Assembly (NCBI GenBank): GCA_022266195.1
Contig: WHVY01000003.1
Span: 7,688,001 to 7,752,000 of the forward strand
DNA length: 64,000 bases
Direction: 5' to 3'
Source: Tetranychus cinnabarinus
Lineage: Eukaryota > Arthropoda > Arachnida > Trombidiformes > Tetranychidae
The position numbers and the translations under genes are program-made. The notes beneath the pieces were generated by a model. The model was not told where the DNA came from. It saw only the letters and a program-made list of their open reading frames with translations, and searched no databases. The stretch's first letter is position 1, and the number at the start of each line of letters is the position of its first letter. Below, one piece after another: positions 38,989-50,518 of this stretch.

Positions 38989-41900
38989 ATGGATTTTGCT
39001 GCGCCCTTTGACAGAGAAGTCATTTTGGTTCAAAATAAAGCTGAAAAGGTTGCCTTAAAGTCATTCAAGGAAGAGATTAGAGCAACAATCGATGTGGAGC
39101 GTTTAGTTACCGAAACAAAGGTCATTCTTGATGTACCCGAAACATCGGTTCATCGGATTCTTGAAGTTGGTTTGCTTAAGGTAAGATTTTGGTAACCATC
39201 CGAGTTAATTTACAATTTGAAGAGGCAAGAAATGCCTTTTTTAATTGGATTGAGTATTCATAGTCTTTTATGATGTCTATTAGATTTGAAAGTACACAAT
39301 TTTACTACCTTTAGATTATCTGGTTTATATAAACTGTTAATATTAGTTGAGCTGATTGTAAATCCTACAAGGAAACTGTGAAGACTAGAGACTCTAGTCT
39401 AGAGTTATCTCACCATGTGTATGCACCAGGAGAGTGATGATGTTTTGGTTTACACCGGTTTAGATGAATATTAACTTGATATTTTTACCATACAAAAACA
39501 GATATTTGGACGAGCTTTTGATGTAAATCAATTCCGGTCAGTTCTTTGTATCAGTGAAGATGGTAAGATTAACAATGATTATAGAAATTAAAACTAATGA
39601 GGAAAATTTATCAACCCTGTAAATAGTTCCTAAACTGAAGGAAACGTTTCAAAGTTTAACATATGATCATAATGGTTTCTTTGCATTTGATCAATCTTGG
39701 ATCTGTGTGACGTAAGTAAAACATGTTTATTCTTAATGTTGATCATGAAAGAAATTAATGATGAATTATCTGCTCCCTGGTTAGTGGAAGTTTGCCCTTT
39801 TTGTCTCAACGTTTAACAGGAATCATACGGTTAGACAGTCCAGTGAACTTTGGTGACAATGCAGCTGAAATACGGTTCATCATTATGGTTTTGGTTCCTA
39901 TCAAAGAGGTAAAATTGAAGCAAATGTTTAATCAATTACTAATTGTATTTATTTCCATTAGAAAGGAACCAAAAATGCATTTGAAACGGGACGAACCTTT
40001 GCAACGCTATTTACATCAGCTGAGTTCCGTAATAATTTGTTACAAGCCAAAAAAGCATCCGACTTTTTAGCTGTGATTCGTCGTCGAGTAGATGATTTAC
40101 TCAGTGGTGGTAATGCCTTGGATCGAGTTTATTCCGTTGAACCAAGTCTTGGGGATAAATTTAAATTTACATTTTGTAAAGGAATCGCTGAAAATATTGT
40201 TCGTCGTGTAAAGTACTATCCAAGTGATTTTGTCGATGGATTAAAGGGTCCAAATACATTTCGTAAAACACTGGCGACAATATTATTCCTCTATTTTGCT
40301 TGCATTTTGCCTTGTGTTGCTTTTGGTGTTTTAGTGGACAAGACAACGGGAGGATTAATAGGTAAACCAGGAGGAAGGTGAAAAAATATATAATCTTGAT
40401 TATTGATCCTTGATCTTGTTCATGGATATTAGATGCAAGACGGGCAATTATTGGTCAAGCTATTGGTGGCTTGTTTTTTGCTCTATTCAGTGGTCAACCT
40501 TTGGTTATCATTGCCACAACAGCACCTCTTTGTTTATTTACTAAAGGTAAGTATTCAAGTTTGATATCAATCAAGAGATTTGGCCATTAATCATTGTTTC
40601 TTTTTCCAATTTTGATTCAGTTGTATACGAGATTGCCTCTGATTTTAATGTCGACTTTTATTCGATGTTTGCTTGTGTCGGTTTGTGGAACTCTTTTTTC
40701 GTTATCCTTTATGCACTATTTGATGTGTCCGTCGTAATGAAATGGTGTACAAGAAACACGGAAGAAATATTTGCCATTTTCATCTTTTTTGCCTTCTCCG
40801 TTGATGCACTTAAAGATGTTGTCTCAAGTATGTGATGTAAAAAAGTGTTGACTGATTTGGGTAAACAATTGTATTGACTTTTGCTTTTCTGGTTTTTTGA
40901 TAGATTTTAAAGAGTATTATCCTGGTTTCGGTTGTACTAAGGCCATCTTCGGTTTGGTTAATGGAACCAATCAAATCTTTTTAAGTGGAAATTCGAAAGA
41001 AATTAATGGGACAATAATTATCAACTCGACTGAAAGTTACTCCTTGATAGCTGAAGCGTTCAAATTTTGCCAACCACAGTCTTGCCTTCTATTTATCCTT
41101 TTAATGCTGGGAACTCTTTGGTTAGCATTGAGTTTATACGAGTTCAATAAAACACCATTTTTGGGACCAACAAATCGTGAGATACTTTCCGATTATGCTT
41201 TACCCATAGCTGTTGTCGTATTTTCAGCAATCGGAAGTTTTCTTTTCAGTGTAAGAATAAATCTTTTCATCGATCAAAAATGAATAATCATTTCTGAAAA
41301 TGATTTGTTCAACACATAATGTTCCCTATTTTGGCAAGTCAACTTATCCATTTACGTTTGCATTGCAGGCCATAGAAATAGAGAGTTTCAAGTTCAGCGA
41401 TTCATTTACTTTTAAAATGGCATCGTTTGATTCATTGACTCCAGCATCGATCGCTGTTGCGGCTGGCCTTGGTTTTGCGTTGTCACTCCTCTTTTTTATG
41501 GATCAAAATATATCAGCTGCACTGGTAAACACGCCTTATAATAATTTAAAAAAGGGATCCGGTTATCATCTAGATTTACTGATTGTTGGTATTTTAAATG
41601 CGTTTACGGCTCTCACTGGTTTACCTTGGATGCACGGTATTCTTCCCCATTCACCTTTACATGCTCGTTCTTTGGCTGATATTGAAGAGCGAGTTGAAAA
41701 TGGATGTGTTAAACAGGTTGTCGTTTACGTACGAGAAACTCGAATCACTGGAATCATTGCTCACATCTTGATTGGACTATCGTTGTATCTTATCCCTTAT
41801 CCTTTGGCTTATATACCAGTTCCAGTTTTAGATGGACTTTTCTTGTATTGTGCATTTGCTTCACTCCGTGGAAATTCATTTTACGAACGTTTCCTCCTCT

Positions 41901-42224
41901 TAATCACTGAGCAAAATTCGTATCCACCGAATCACTACATTCGCCGATCACCTCAAAAGTATATCCATTACTTTACTGGTATACAGATTGTCCAATTGGC
42001 CGTTTTATGTTTCTTTGGTTTCTTCAATTCTCCTTATGTCCAAATGGCTTTTCCAGTAATTATCGCACTCCTCATCCCAATCAGGTAATTATCTGGAGTA
42101 ATGAGTAAATAATGAATCCAAATTAGCACTAATTGTATCACAATTGTTTCTCCTTTAAAGGCATCTATTGGTACCAAAGATAATCCCAAGGAAATATTTG
42201 CGAGCCATTGATGGTTACCATTGA
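38989..42224 (+). CDS. SLC4A11: SLC4A11-like bicarbonate-transporter-family protein
   Basis: Multi-pass plasma-membrane transporter of the SLC4 superfamily. SLC4A11 conducts H+/OH-, ammonia-coupled H+ or water and was first described as a borate transporter. Ten exons: 38989-39180, 39502-39562, 39627-39711, 39785-39908, 39962-40361, 40433-40546, 40621-40827, 40904-41250, 41369-42084 and 42161-42224, giving 769 residues. The N-terminal cytosolic part has the SLC4 phosphotransferase-like fold motifs (LDVPETS, GRTFATLF). The membrane part contains LFSGQPLVII, GLWNSFF, LGTLWLALSLYEF, DYALPIAV, GLPWMHGILPHSPLHARSL, EERVENG, the very telling YPPNHYIRRSPQK plus IHYFTG, and the C-terminal IPIRHLLVPKI. 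These fit SLC4A11 rather than AE or NBC members. It is about 100 residues shorter at the N-terminus than human SLC4A11; an in-frame TAA two codons before the ATG supports the start. Confidence 0.93.
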
Positions 42225-42393
42225 AGATGATGTATTTTGAAAAGATGAAGATTCATTAAAGGATTGAATTTACATGGAAACAGGGAAAATTATTGTTAAT
42301 CATGATTAGTAAATGTTTTACTAATCATGTACCATTATTTTATTTGTTTTTTGTTATAGTCATTCATACTAAATAATAATAACATCGCATAGT

Positions 42394-42399
42394 AATAAA
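42394..42399 (+). terminator. Polyadenylation signal of the SLC4A11-like gene
   Basis: AATAAA about 170 bases past the stop codon. Confidence 0.4.
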
Positions 42400-42860
42400 A
42401 CAATGAAGAACCATCTAATTTTACGGAAAATTTTATTATCTCAAAGGTTAAGCAACGATTCAAATATGATTATTGTTCAGCTTTAGTGGCTTTTCATCCT
42501 TTGAAGAGGCTCCAATTATATCAATATTGATTGGCATCTAAACATTAAACACATGATCTGACCAGAGTCAAAACAACATTACCTGGTAAATCGACTTCCT
42601 TATCCAACATAAGTCAACATAACCCATATCGTCTGCCATTTACTAATGGTCGATCTTCTCATTTCGGGATTATCACTGTCCTCGCCACTCAAAAAGTTAA
42701 CGGACTTCATATTCCGATCCATATTTAAGTGTCACTTTCATGACTTTATACTATTGTAACGAAGAGACGTTTATAAGAAAAAGGACAATTCATTTTGAAA
42801 AAAGAGTGAAGAAATACTCTTTACAAGGTTGTGATATTCATATGAACTCTATTCTAAATA

Positions 42861-43118
42861 CAGTCAATATTCCCAAAATGAGACTAAATTGGCTTAGCTT
42901 TTTGTCCTATGTCACTCAATGATTTTAATTAATTAATGATCAAATTGCTACAAATTTTTTAATTTTTGTTAATTTATCGTCATTGAGTCCGATTAACACT
43001 GAATTTTAATTATAATTCGGTTAAATTTTGTAAATTTTTTGAAAAAAACAACGTTATTTAATTAGTAACCTTGACAACGTCTCATTTTGAGATAGTCTCA
43101 TTTTGGGAATATTGACTG
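42861..43118. mobile_element. Tc1/mariner-type MITE
   Basis: The left end (from 42861) and the inverted right end (to 43118) share 26 identical bases starting CAGTCAATATTCCC. Both ends are flanked by TA (42859-42860 and 43119-43120), the target duplication of Tc1/mariner elements, whose termini commonly begin CAGT. The 258-bp element is AT-rich inside and codes for nothing. Next to the right inverted repeat is a second partial copy of its inner part (GTCTCATTTTGAGATA before GTCTCATTTTGGG). The perfect repeats suggest a fairly recent insertion. Confidence 0.8.
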
Positions 43119-43549
43119 TATATTTTATTTGATACGACATTGTTTTATCTCGGATATACTTTGAAGAAGATGCCAATCCATAACTTTCAGTTTCTTTCAC
43201 ATCAACAGAAATGAGAATTATCAAAGTAAATCAGAATCAAAAATTTGCAAACAAACAGATAAGAGAAAAAAGAGAAAGAGAAAAAGAAAAAGAAAGAAAG
43301 AGAAGTAAGAGCAGCCTTATTTAGCTAGAGTCTGCCAAAGACAGAGATGATGTAAATAGACAGAGCAACACAGACTTTGTATTACAGAGAAAGAAAAAAA
43401 TTATCAGCTGATAGAGGCGTTATTTACTGGTTTGACTTGATTTGTGTTTCAACTGTCTTTAGTCTAATTCATTTTGACTTCAATCAAGGTACATATTCTT
43501 CATAGATTACTGTTCTTTTGTTAATTGCTGGTCAATTTTTGTGATCATA

Positions 43550-44748
43550 ATGAAAATCTGTATTCTGTTTTTTGTTTTAGGTAAGTTATTTTCCTCATTC
43601 TTTGTCTTTCTCCTTCTCGGAAAGTCTTTTTTCCTTGTTCATCGGATGAACCTTTTTCCTGTTGTTTTTGTTGTTATCGAGTGTTCTTCCTAAATAATTT
43701 TCTATTTTTTTATTCTCTCTGCTTGTTTTTCAAAGGCTTCGGATTAATAAGTGCTAAAGAAGACCATCACAGTAGCTCCGTGGATATTTCACCTCTTGAA
43801 GTTGAGAATGGTAAATTGATAGGCGATACTTCCAATCAAGAACCACCTGTTCTTCACTTTGCTGTAAAGGAAAACAATGTTACCTGCATTTTAGCTCAAT
43901 TTTCTGGTAAAATCGTTGCACATTTCAAAGAAAACATAACAACTACTATTTTAATCAATGGAACCCTTGGAAATGGATCTAAGTGTGGAATTACTGAGCA
44001 AACTTTAGCTATCGAAGGTTATGATGGAAGCCTGTCACTATTCCATTTTGATGGATCCAATACCAGCGTTGTTCTTTCATCAATCCAGATAACCTTGCCA
44101 AACAACATTACTTGTAAGTAAATATTGATTTGTCTTTATTTGCTTTCATTATCTCTGATGTAAATTTATAAAAATTTGCTTCTGAATTTCCAGTCTTTTG
44201 ATTCTAATCTTTGTTTTTTTTTATTTTTCAGATCAATCATATAATAAAACTTTATACACTGTACCTGTCGGAAACTCATACAAATGCGATGCAGGATTTG
44301 ATGTTGATTTAAGTGATGAAAAACATGAAACTATCTCCCTTTCACTCAGATCGATCAGATTTGATGCTTTCAGAAAAAGCGAGAACGAAGATTTTGAAAC
44401 AAGTATGTATCTATTGGGATTTATTTTATCTTCATAGTATGCATGATTAGCTGATGACGATTTTGTTCTCCACCTCTATAAAAACGTCATTAATCATCAA
44501 ATGAAACATTTACTCTTGATTTGTTTCTCTTTGCCCTTGTCATTAGCTTTATATTTTTATTATTCTTCTGTAAATTAATTTTTAAATCTTGTTTTTTCAC
44601 AGATTCAATCTGCTCTGGAGATGCTAAAAGCAACAAAACTGTCCCAATGATAATCGCTTTTGTTCTCGGTGGTATGGTAGTCATTATGTTAGTGGGCTAC
44701 ATCATTCTTCGCCGAAGAGAAGATAAATCTGTTTACCAATCAGTATGA
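43550..44748 (+). CDS. LAMP1: LAMP-family lysosomal membrane glycoprotein
   Basis: Type I membrane protein of the lysosome or late endosome. Exons 43550-43580, 43736-44113, 44232-44402 and 44603-44748 join to 241 residues. A signal peptide (MKICILFFVLGFGLISA) is followed by a single luminal LAMP domain. Four cysteines lie in the spacing of the domain's two disulfide loops (NVTCILAQ, SKCGIT, YKCDAG, SICSGD), and there are at least seven N-glycosylation sequons. Then comes one transmembrane helix (VPMIIAFVLGGMVVIMLVGYIIL) and a 12-residue tail RRREDKSVYQSV. The tail ends in a YxxPhi sorting signal (YQSV), the AP-complex signal that sends LAMPs to lysosomes. Vertebrate LAMP1/2 have two luminal domains; a single one resembles CD68, LAMP5 and invertebrate forms. 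Possible polyadenylation signals lie at 44967-44972 and about 45117. Confidence 0.9.
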
Positions 44749-45762
44749 AAAAGCAAAGAATACTTTTCAAAATCATGATAAAGTTAACAAAAATCACTCA
44801 TCCTATGCCTTTTGTATCTCAATTCCCCTTTCTCATTCGAAAATCTTTCGCATAATATTGCATAAGTATACAGTGTATGCTTTACCTGGTTAAATACATA
44901 TGCACAACTGATTTTTAAATTGTACTTCACTCCCCTTGATTTTTTTACTTCTATTAATATATTTGAAATAAATGTAAAGGGTTCCTAAGAATTGTGGGAA
45001 TGAATTCAAATGTAAAAATAACGGTTTTTAACAAGGATATTAAAAAGAGAGTTATCAATGAAAGATTGAACTTTTTTTATGAATAATTTTTCCATTTCAT
45101 TTACACTTTATTAAAGCAATAAACTTGTTGCATAATGATGATTATGTTTCTTTGATATTTAAGTTGAAAATAAACCTTCACAATGATGATAATTTGCCTA
45201 AAATATTTGTAGAGTTACTTCAATACTTTGTTAAGAAGAGTTAATTTTATTATGATAAATCGCTTTTTGTTTCAAATCGTAAATTGTTTGTTTTAAACAT
45301 CTTTAAAGGTTGGTGATTTGATGAGTATGTAAGTTGGAACATGTGATTAATGAGAAAAAAAGAAGAAAAGAAAAAGAATGATGAGAATGAAGATAATTTG
45401 ATGCCTGTCTGTGAATCAATTATTGTTTGCTCTCGATGAAATTTGCAAACAGTGATGACAATGATACGATAGTATAATTCATAGTTAATGAATGTGTACT
45501 TTTTGTGTTTGGATTTGAAAGGAGAGAAAAGTTAATATGTATAGAGAGACAGTAGACAAGACTCGTCATATTACACATTTTGGTATGTTGATGTGTAGCT
45601 TTTGTTAATAGATATCTTCATGTTTTTTTTTGTAAATATATTTTTTTTAGTTTTGTCGCAATGTTTGATCTTGCATTGAGATGGGGAAAGTTCATGATAT
45701 ACAGGTGTATATAATTTTCTTAGTTTTGGTTTTATTAAAAAAAGAAACGAACAAGAAACTTG
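44749..45762. other. Convergent 3' ends of the LAMP-like and MAN1 genes
   Basis: Non-coding. AATAAA occurs on plus at 44967-44972 for the LAMP-like gene, and on minus (TTTATT at 45731-45736) only about 27 bases past the MAN1 stop. Confidence 0.45.
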
Positions 45763-47248
45763 TTAACCTCTATCTTCTGCGGTTTTGTTTCTATCAGTTG
45801 TATCAATATTAAGTATTTTCAAAGGAGTTGTTGCAGAGGCTGCTTCAGGAAACCTTTCATAGTAGCGGTCAGATTTAAGGAATTTAACGGAAACAAGGTG
45901 ACGTTCACACCACCAACCGTGAAGGGCAGCATAGGCATTGGTTGCAGACTCCAAAGAATCACATTTAAGATAAATAAAATACTCTTTCTCATCAGGTCCA
46001 TCCATATCAATATGAAGAATACCATGATACTTATTTGGTGCGTATGCTGTACATTTTTCAATAATTGCATTACGTATCTGGGTTTTCCAATTTGGTGAAG
46101 CATTTTTACTGGGTATATTTCGTACTTTAAGAAATTCAGTTGGTGCCCTAGTATTTGAGTTTCTCGAACCATTGGATACACTAACTTTATTGTTGGCCGA
46201 ACACTCTCCAGGAGTATTTGATGTAGAGTCGGACCCAAATGCTGATCCTTGCCATTCAATGATACCCGTTTTCATGGTAGTCGCATTCATACGGAATTCA
46301 TTAAAACGATCCTTTGTTGTTGAATTACCACACCACTTCCACGTCTTAAATTCTTCGCCATTAATTTCTTCCATTACAGAATTAATATGATATTCATTAT
46401 TTTCTATGTACTCTACAGCACTGGACCATATCCTTTTCCAGCGTGCATCTTTACGCTGTTGAGGAGTTAGAAGGGTATCTCTGATATTTATTACAGGCAT
46501 TGAATAAGGTTCATCCGGAGATTGTAGTAGTTCGATAGATTTTCGAACGAGATCTTGGATGGCAGCTTGCTCTTCATTTTGCATCTGTTTCTTGTGGCTT
46601 ATATATTTGATGACTGTAACAACAATTGTGACGATTAAAATAATTCCAGCGGTCAACTTTCCAGTCAGCCAGAAAAAAGATCGAAGCTTGAAACCCAATG
46701 ACAAAGGGATGGGATAAGCTCGGTAAACATAAAACGCGGCAATAATAGAGAAAAACAGTAAAAATACTCCAACAATACTGTACGAAGTCCATTCAGATAT
46801 ATTGACGGGTTCATTATTATTCATATACAACGATTTATCATTTGTTGTTGTTCCATTGTCAAAGCTTTGTTCTACAGCTCTAAGTTTAGTTGTTCGGTGA
46901 AAATGTGAAGAAAGTGAAGAAGGTGAACGAGGTGAAGAAGGTAAAGGAGGTGAAGGAGATGAATAAGGAGAGTTTAAGGCACGGGTTTCACCTGGAATAT
47001 ATGAAAAGGAATAAACATTATTAACAGTTCTTGAACATAATACTTCAAGTGATTCTTGTGAAATTGAACTTACCCTTCTCAATAAGAGAAATAAGCTTCT
47101 TCTCATAGACGCTCCGCGTGCTTGCGACAATGGGACCACAAACAAAACCATGATCTTTTCTTAATCTTTCAGCTAATTCCTTGTCAGTTAGTTTACTAAC
47201 TTCTGATGGTTTAATGGACCGATCGCCACAGCTATTTCTCTTGGCCAT
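45763..47248 (-). CDS. LEMD3: Inner nuclear membrane protein MAN1 (LEM domain protein 3)
   Basis: LEM-domain protein of the inner nuclear envelope that binds BAF on chromatin; the MAN1 C-terminus binds receptor SMADs and damps BMP/TGF-beta signalling. Exons 47074-47248 and 45763-46991 give 467 residues. The LEM domain spans about residues 15-58 (VSKLTDKELAERLRKDHGF, VYEKKLISLIEKG). A Ser/Pro-rich linker follows (67-85), then two transmembrane helices at about 129-148 and 171-188. Next is the MAN1-Src1p nuclear domain (QRKDARWKRIWSSAVEYIE, GEEFKTWKW, IEWQGSAF), and a C-terminal RRM-like domain (PTEFLKVRNIP, IIEKC, AYAALHGWW, VSVKFLKSDRYYERFP, TPLK). The RRM part separates it from LEMD2. The start is the first ATG of the frame, in MAKRNS. 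It is about half the length of human MAN1, which has a much longer N-terminal linker. Confidence 0.93.
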
Positions 47249-50200
47249 ATTTACTCTGATCGTTGCCAAGAAGTTGGTCTAGTTGGTTAAAAACACACAA
47301 AAATTTATAATTAATGGTGATACTGGTAAAAAGAGAAAACTCGGACAAAAAGGCAAATACCGGGCAAGTAGGCAAATAACCGATGAAAATACAAATCCGG
47401 GGTAACGTTGTAAAAGTAACCGTCGGCTAATTTTCGCCTTCTGAGCTCGGCTTAAAGTCAGCTTAGCTCTTGAAACCATGGCAACATTCAAGCAAAAAAG
47501 ATGTTTAATTAACACAATTAACTTATTACACCAGTAAGATTGGAGAGATTTAAGATCGACTCCAGTGAAGCTTAATCAAAATCAAATATTTCACTGATGA
47601 AAGTTTAATTGTATTTCAACTGTTCAAAGCTGACTTGAAAATTATTTTCTTGATTGTTAACATCATGAACTGATTTACAAACTACTCAATGATATGATTT
47701 AAACCATTTTAACATCTTAAGAAGATGAAGAAACATCTCTGTTATTGTTTTTGATGTTTCGTACATAAACTTGTGAGTGAAAATATTAACAAGCGGTCAA
47801 AAAATTATATTAATTGTTCCGTGAACCTTTGATTTTCAAATGTTTGATCTTAAATATTTTCAGTCTTTTACAAAATTTCAATTTGTTTTAATTTCTTCAT
47901 TTTTTTAGTTTAAATGATGCAATGGTTACAAGAGCTAAGCTGGCTTCAAGTCTAGAGTAAAAAGTCAGCCGACGGTTATCTGTATAGCCTTGCCCATAAT
48001 TAATGCGTCTTAAATCTAGAAAATTATAAAAGCTAAAAAAATGGATTGTATTTTTATAATCAACATGCGAGTCTACATCAGATAAAATTGTCTGAAAAGT
48101 TCTGAGTGCAAGCCATCTCTAAAATTGTCCTTTTGATTGTCTAACAATTAATTTGTTGATCACTTGTTTGATTAATAATTTGTTTCTTTGCTAATAGATG
48201 GAGCTAAATAAACCAATATCAAATCAACCAAGACTGTCAAATTTGAGTTTAAAGTAATTTTGGTAATTTAATACAATAATGACATCATTCATCAATATGA
48301 TGAAATTTTAAATTTTATCGCAGATATCGTCAGATTTAAGTGTGGAAGTGATTCTGTCGAAGCTTTGTCTTATTTCAATAAATCGTTAAATATGGCGGAT
48401 CAACCATTTTGGCAAAAATAGATGATAAAGTCTCTAACCATATGATCATAATCCAGTGACGCCGTAATCTTTGACCAGTTAGTTGCAGTTAATTTAAGTG
48501 GTCGTGATTTTCAGTAAAAACTGGTCTTTTAATTCAATAATTTCTTAGTAATTCCAGCCTAGAAAATCAGGAAACTCCATATTTGGCTATTTTCAACCTA
48601 CGTTTCAACATGGATCTTCAAAGATTTCCAATTATCAAGCAAAAGCAGATCTCGACTGTTTCATCGTAAAACCTTAAAGAGCTTCATTCAAATTCATCTT
48701 TTCTGTGTCTAATAGATGAAGCTCAGATTTCAAAATTGAATATTTTAAAGCAATTTGCTGTTGGCTTGAATCGAGATCATTGTAATTTACAGTTTCATGA
48801 TCAAACAATGGAATGTAATTTTTATAAATTGTACACTCAATATGCACAAGTAGCAAATTGTAGTGAAAATACAGAGGAAGATTGCTCAACTTGATGAATA
48901 TCGCGATTAAATCACTTTCACAGTTAATCAATCAGTCAATTATTAAACTGTGTACAAAGGCTATTTAAGCATTTGGTAATGATGAACAATAAAGCTAATC
49001 AACAGTTGTCTCTCAATTGGTTAACAATTGTATCAATATCATGAACAGCTTATTATAGAATCACTTAGTTACAATTAAATATCAATTGAAAAAGGTTTTC
49101 TGTGTTTCTTTGTTTGCTTATAAAGATGATCTTTTTCAGTATTCCTAATCATTGAATCACTATTATACTTTACTCGACTCATTTGCCAGGTAATAGAGAC
49201 ACACCTTTCCAGTACAAATCCTCTTAAATCAATCGACAGTAGATTGACTTTAACATTTCTCATTGTTAATCAACTTAATCAGCAAAAACTGATTATCTTC
49301 AACTTACCCCTTCTCGACACTCCCATCATCTTCAAGTGTATCAATTGATGTAAGTTGATCATGCAATAATCATCATCATCACAATCAATTATCTTAGTTC
49401 ACCTGAAAAATCCTTGAAGATAATATTGTAATATTGAACCTTCAATCGTTTCAATAAAATTCAATTTCAAAGTAAACCTCAATTTTGAAGAAGCAAATAT
49501 TGGATTAATTGATTTACAGATTTCAATCATTTCTGTCTAATGTTCAAAAATCATTTATTGTGCTCATGGAAATCATGTTTAGCCTTTTTCTGTTTACTAT
49601 TTACCACAACAATCAAGGTTCTATCTGCATTCAATCATGATTTATTTACGGATTGATATAAATATTAATATTGGTTTTTAAAATCCAAAAATACATTTCA
49701 ATTGCTTTGTAATGCAACCTTTTTTCAACCACAATTTAAACTATGAAATTCATTGTAATCATTTCCACTTATCACTGTTGAATTGTTTTACCTTTAGGAT
49801 TAGGATAAAGATAATTATTGTGAGCTGTAAAACAGATTTACTGGATTAGCTATTTGATAATACAAATATCAAATATGGTTCATTCAGTGGAGTAATATTT
49901 CAATGGTTGAGGTAAATCTTACAGACTCTCACAGTCTCTCACCGAGTCTCTCCTTCATATAAACTGTATTAATTTTCTTGCTATTTGATCAATCTGATTA
50001 ATTAACTAACCACTTGAATTGAGGAAACATCTTTAAACATTCATTAATTAGTTTTCTAATTAATTTAATCGTTTACTTTGCTTTTGTTTCTCAAGTTGAT
50101 GTATTGGTTTCTTTAAAAAGACTTCTCATCACAACATCAACATTCAACAACACATGTAATATTGTTACGCCGGTAAACTCATAAAAACAATTGTTTATGC

Positions 50201-50518
50201 TTTTCTGCATCAATTGTAATTACAATTTAACTTTATATTAAACAATATCAACCGTTTCCAACATGATCTTCAATAACTCTATACACCAAATCAACATTAA
50301 TCTCAATCAACAAGCAATAACTAAATTATAACTTGTGCTTTGTAAATTTACTGTTTCTTTATTTTCTGACTTTATCCTTTGTCTTTTTGGCCAATCACAG
50401 TCAATCTATTTATTTTAGCTTTTTTTTCGTACATAAGTCAAGTTTTTCATTTCTTTGTTTCAATTCATCTTTAATTTTTATATTCATCCACTGATTTTTA
50501 TTAATTTATTATAACAAC
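47249..50518. other. Intergenic region, MAN1 to SLC17-family gene
   Basis: The divergent start regions of MAN1 (minus) and the SLC17-family gene (plus), 3.3 kb apart. Only short frames without recognisable domains occur (for example minus strand 48674-48931). I see no RNA gene or repeat. Confidence 0.45.

Larger units (their letters stand above)
42225..43549. other. Intergenic region, SLC4A11-like to LAMP-like
   Basis: Contains a polyadenylation signal, the MITE at 42861-43118 and a polypurine run at about 43257-43310 (GAGAAAAAG-type units) that lies some 240 bases upstream of the LAMP-like start. No coding exon was seen. Confidence 0.5.

Noticed and set aside
42740..42922. Plus-strand frame of 60 residues
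   Set aside because: It crosses the left boundary of the MITE and has no coding features.
47279..47515. Basic minus-strand frame of 78 residues upstream of MAN1
   Set aside because: Separate frame in the probable 5' flank or leader of MAN1; no domain or splice link to the gene.
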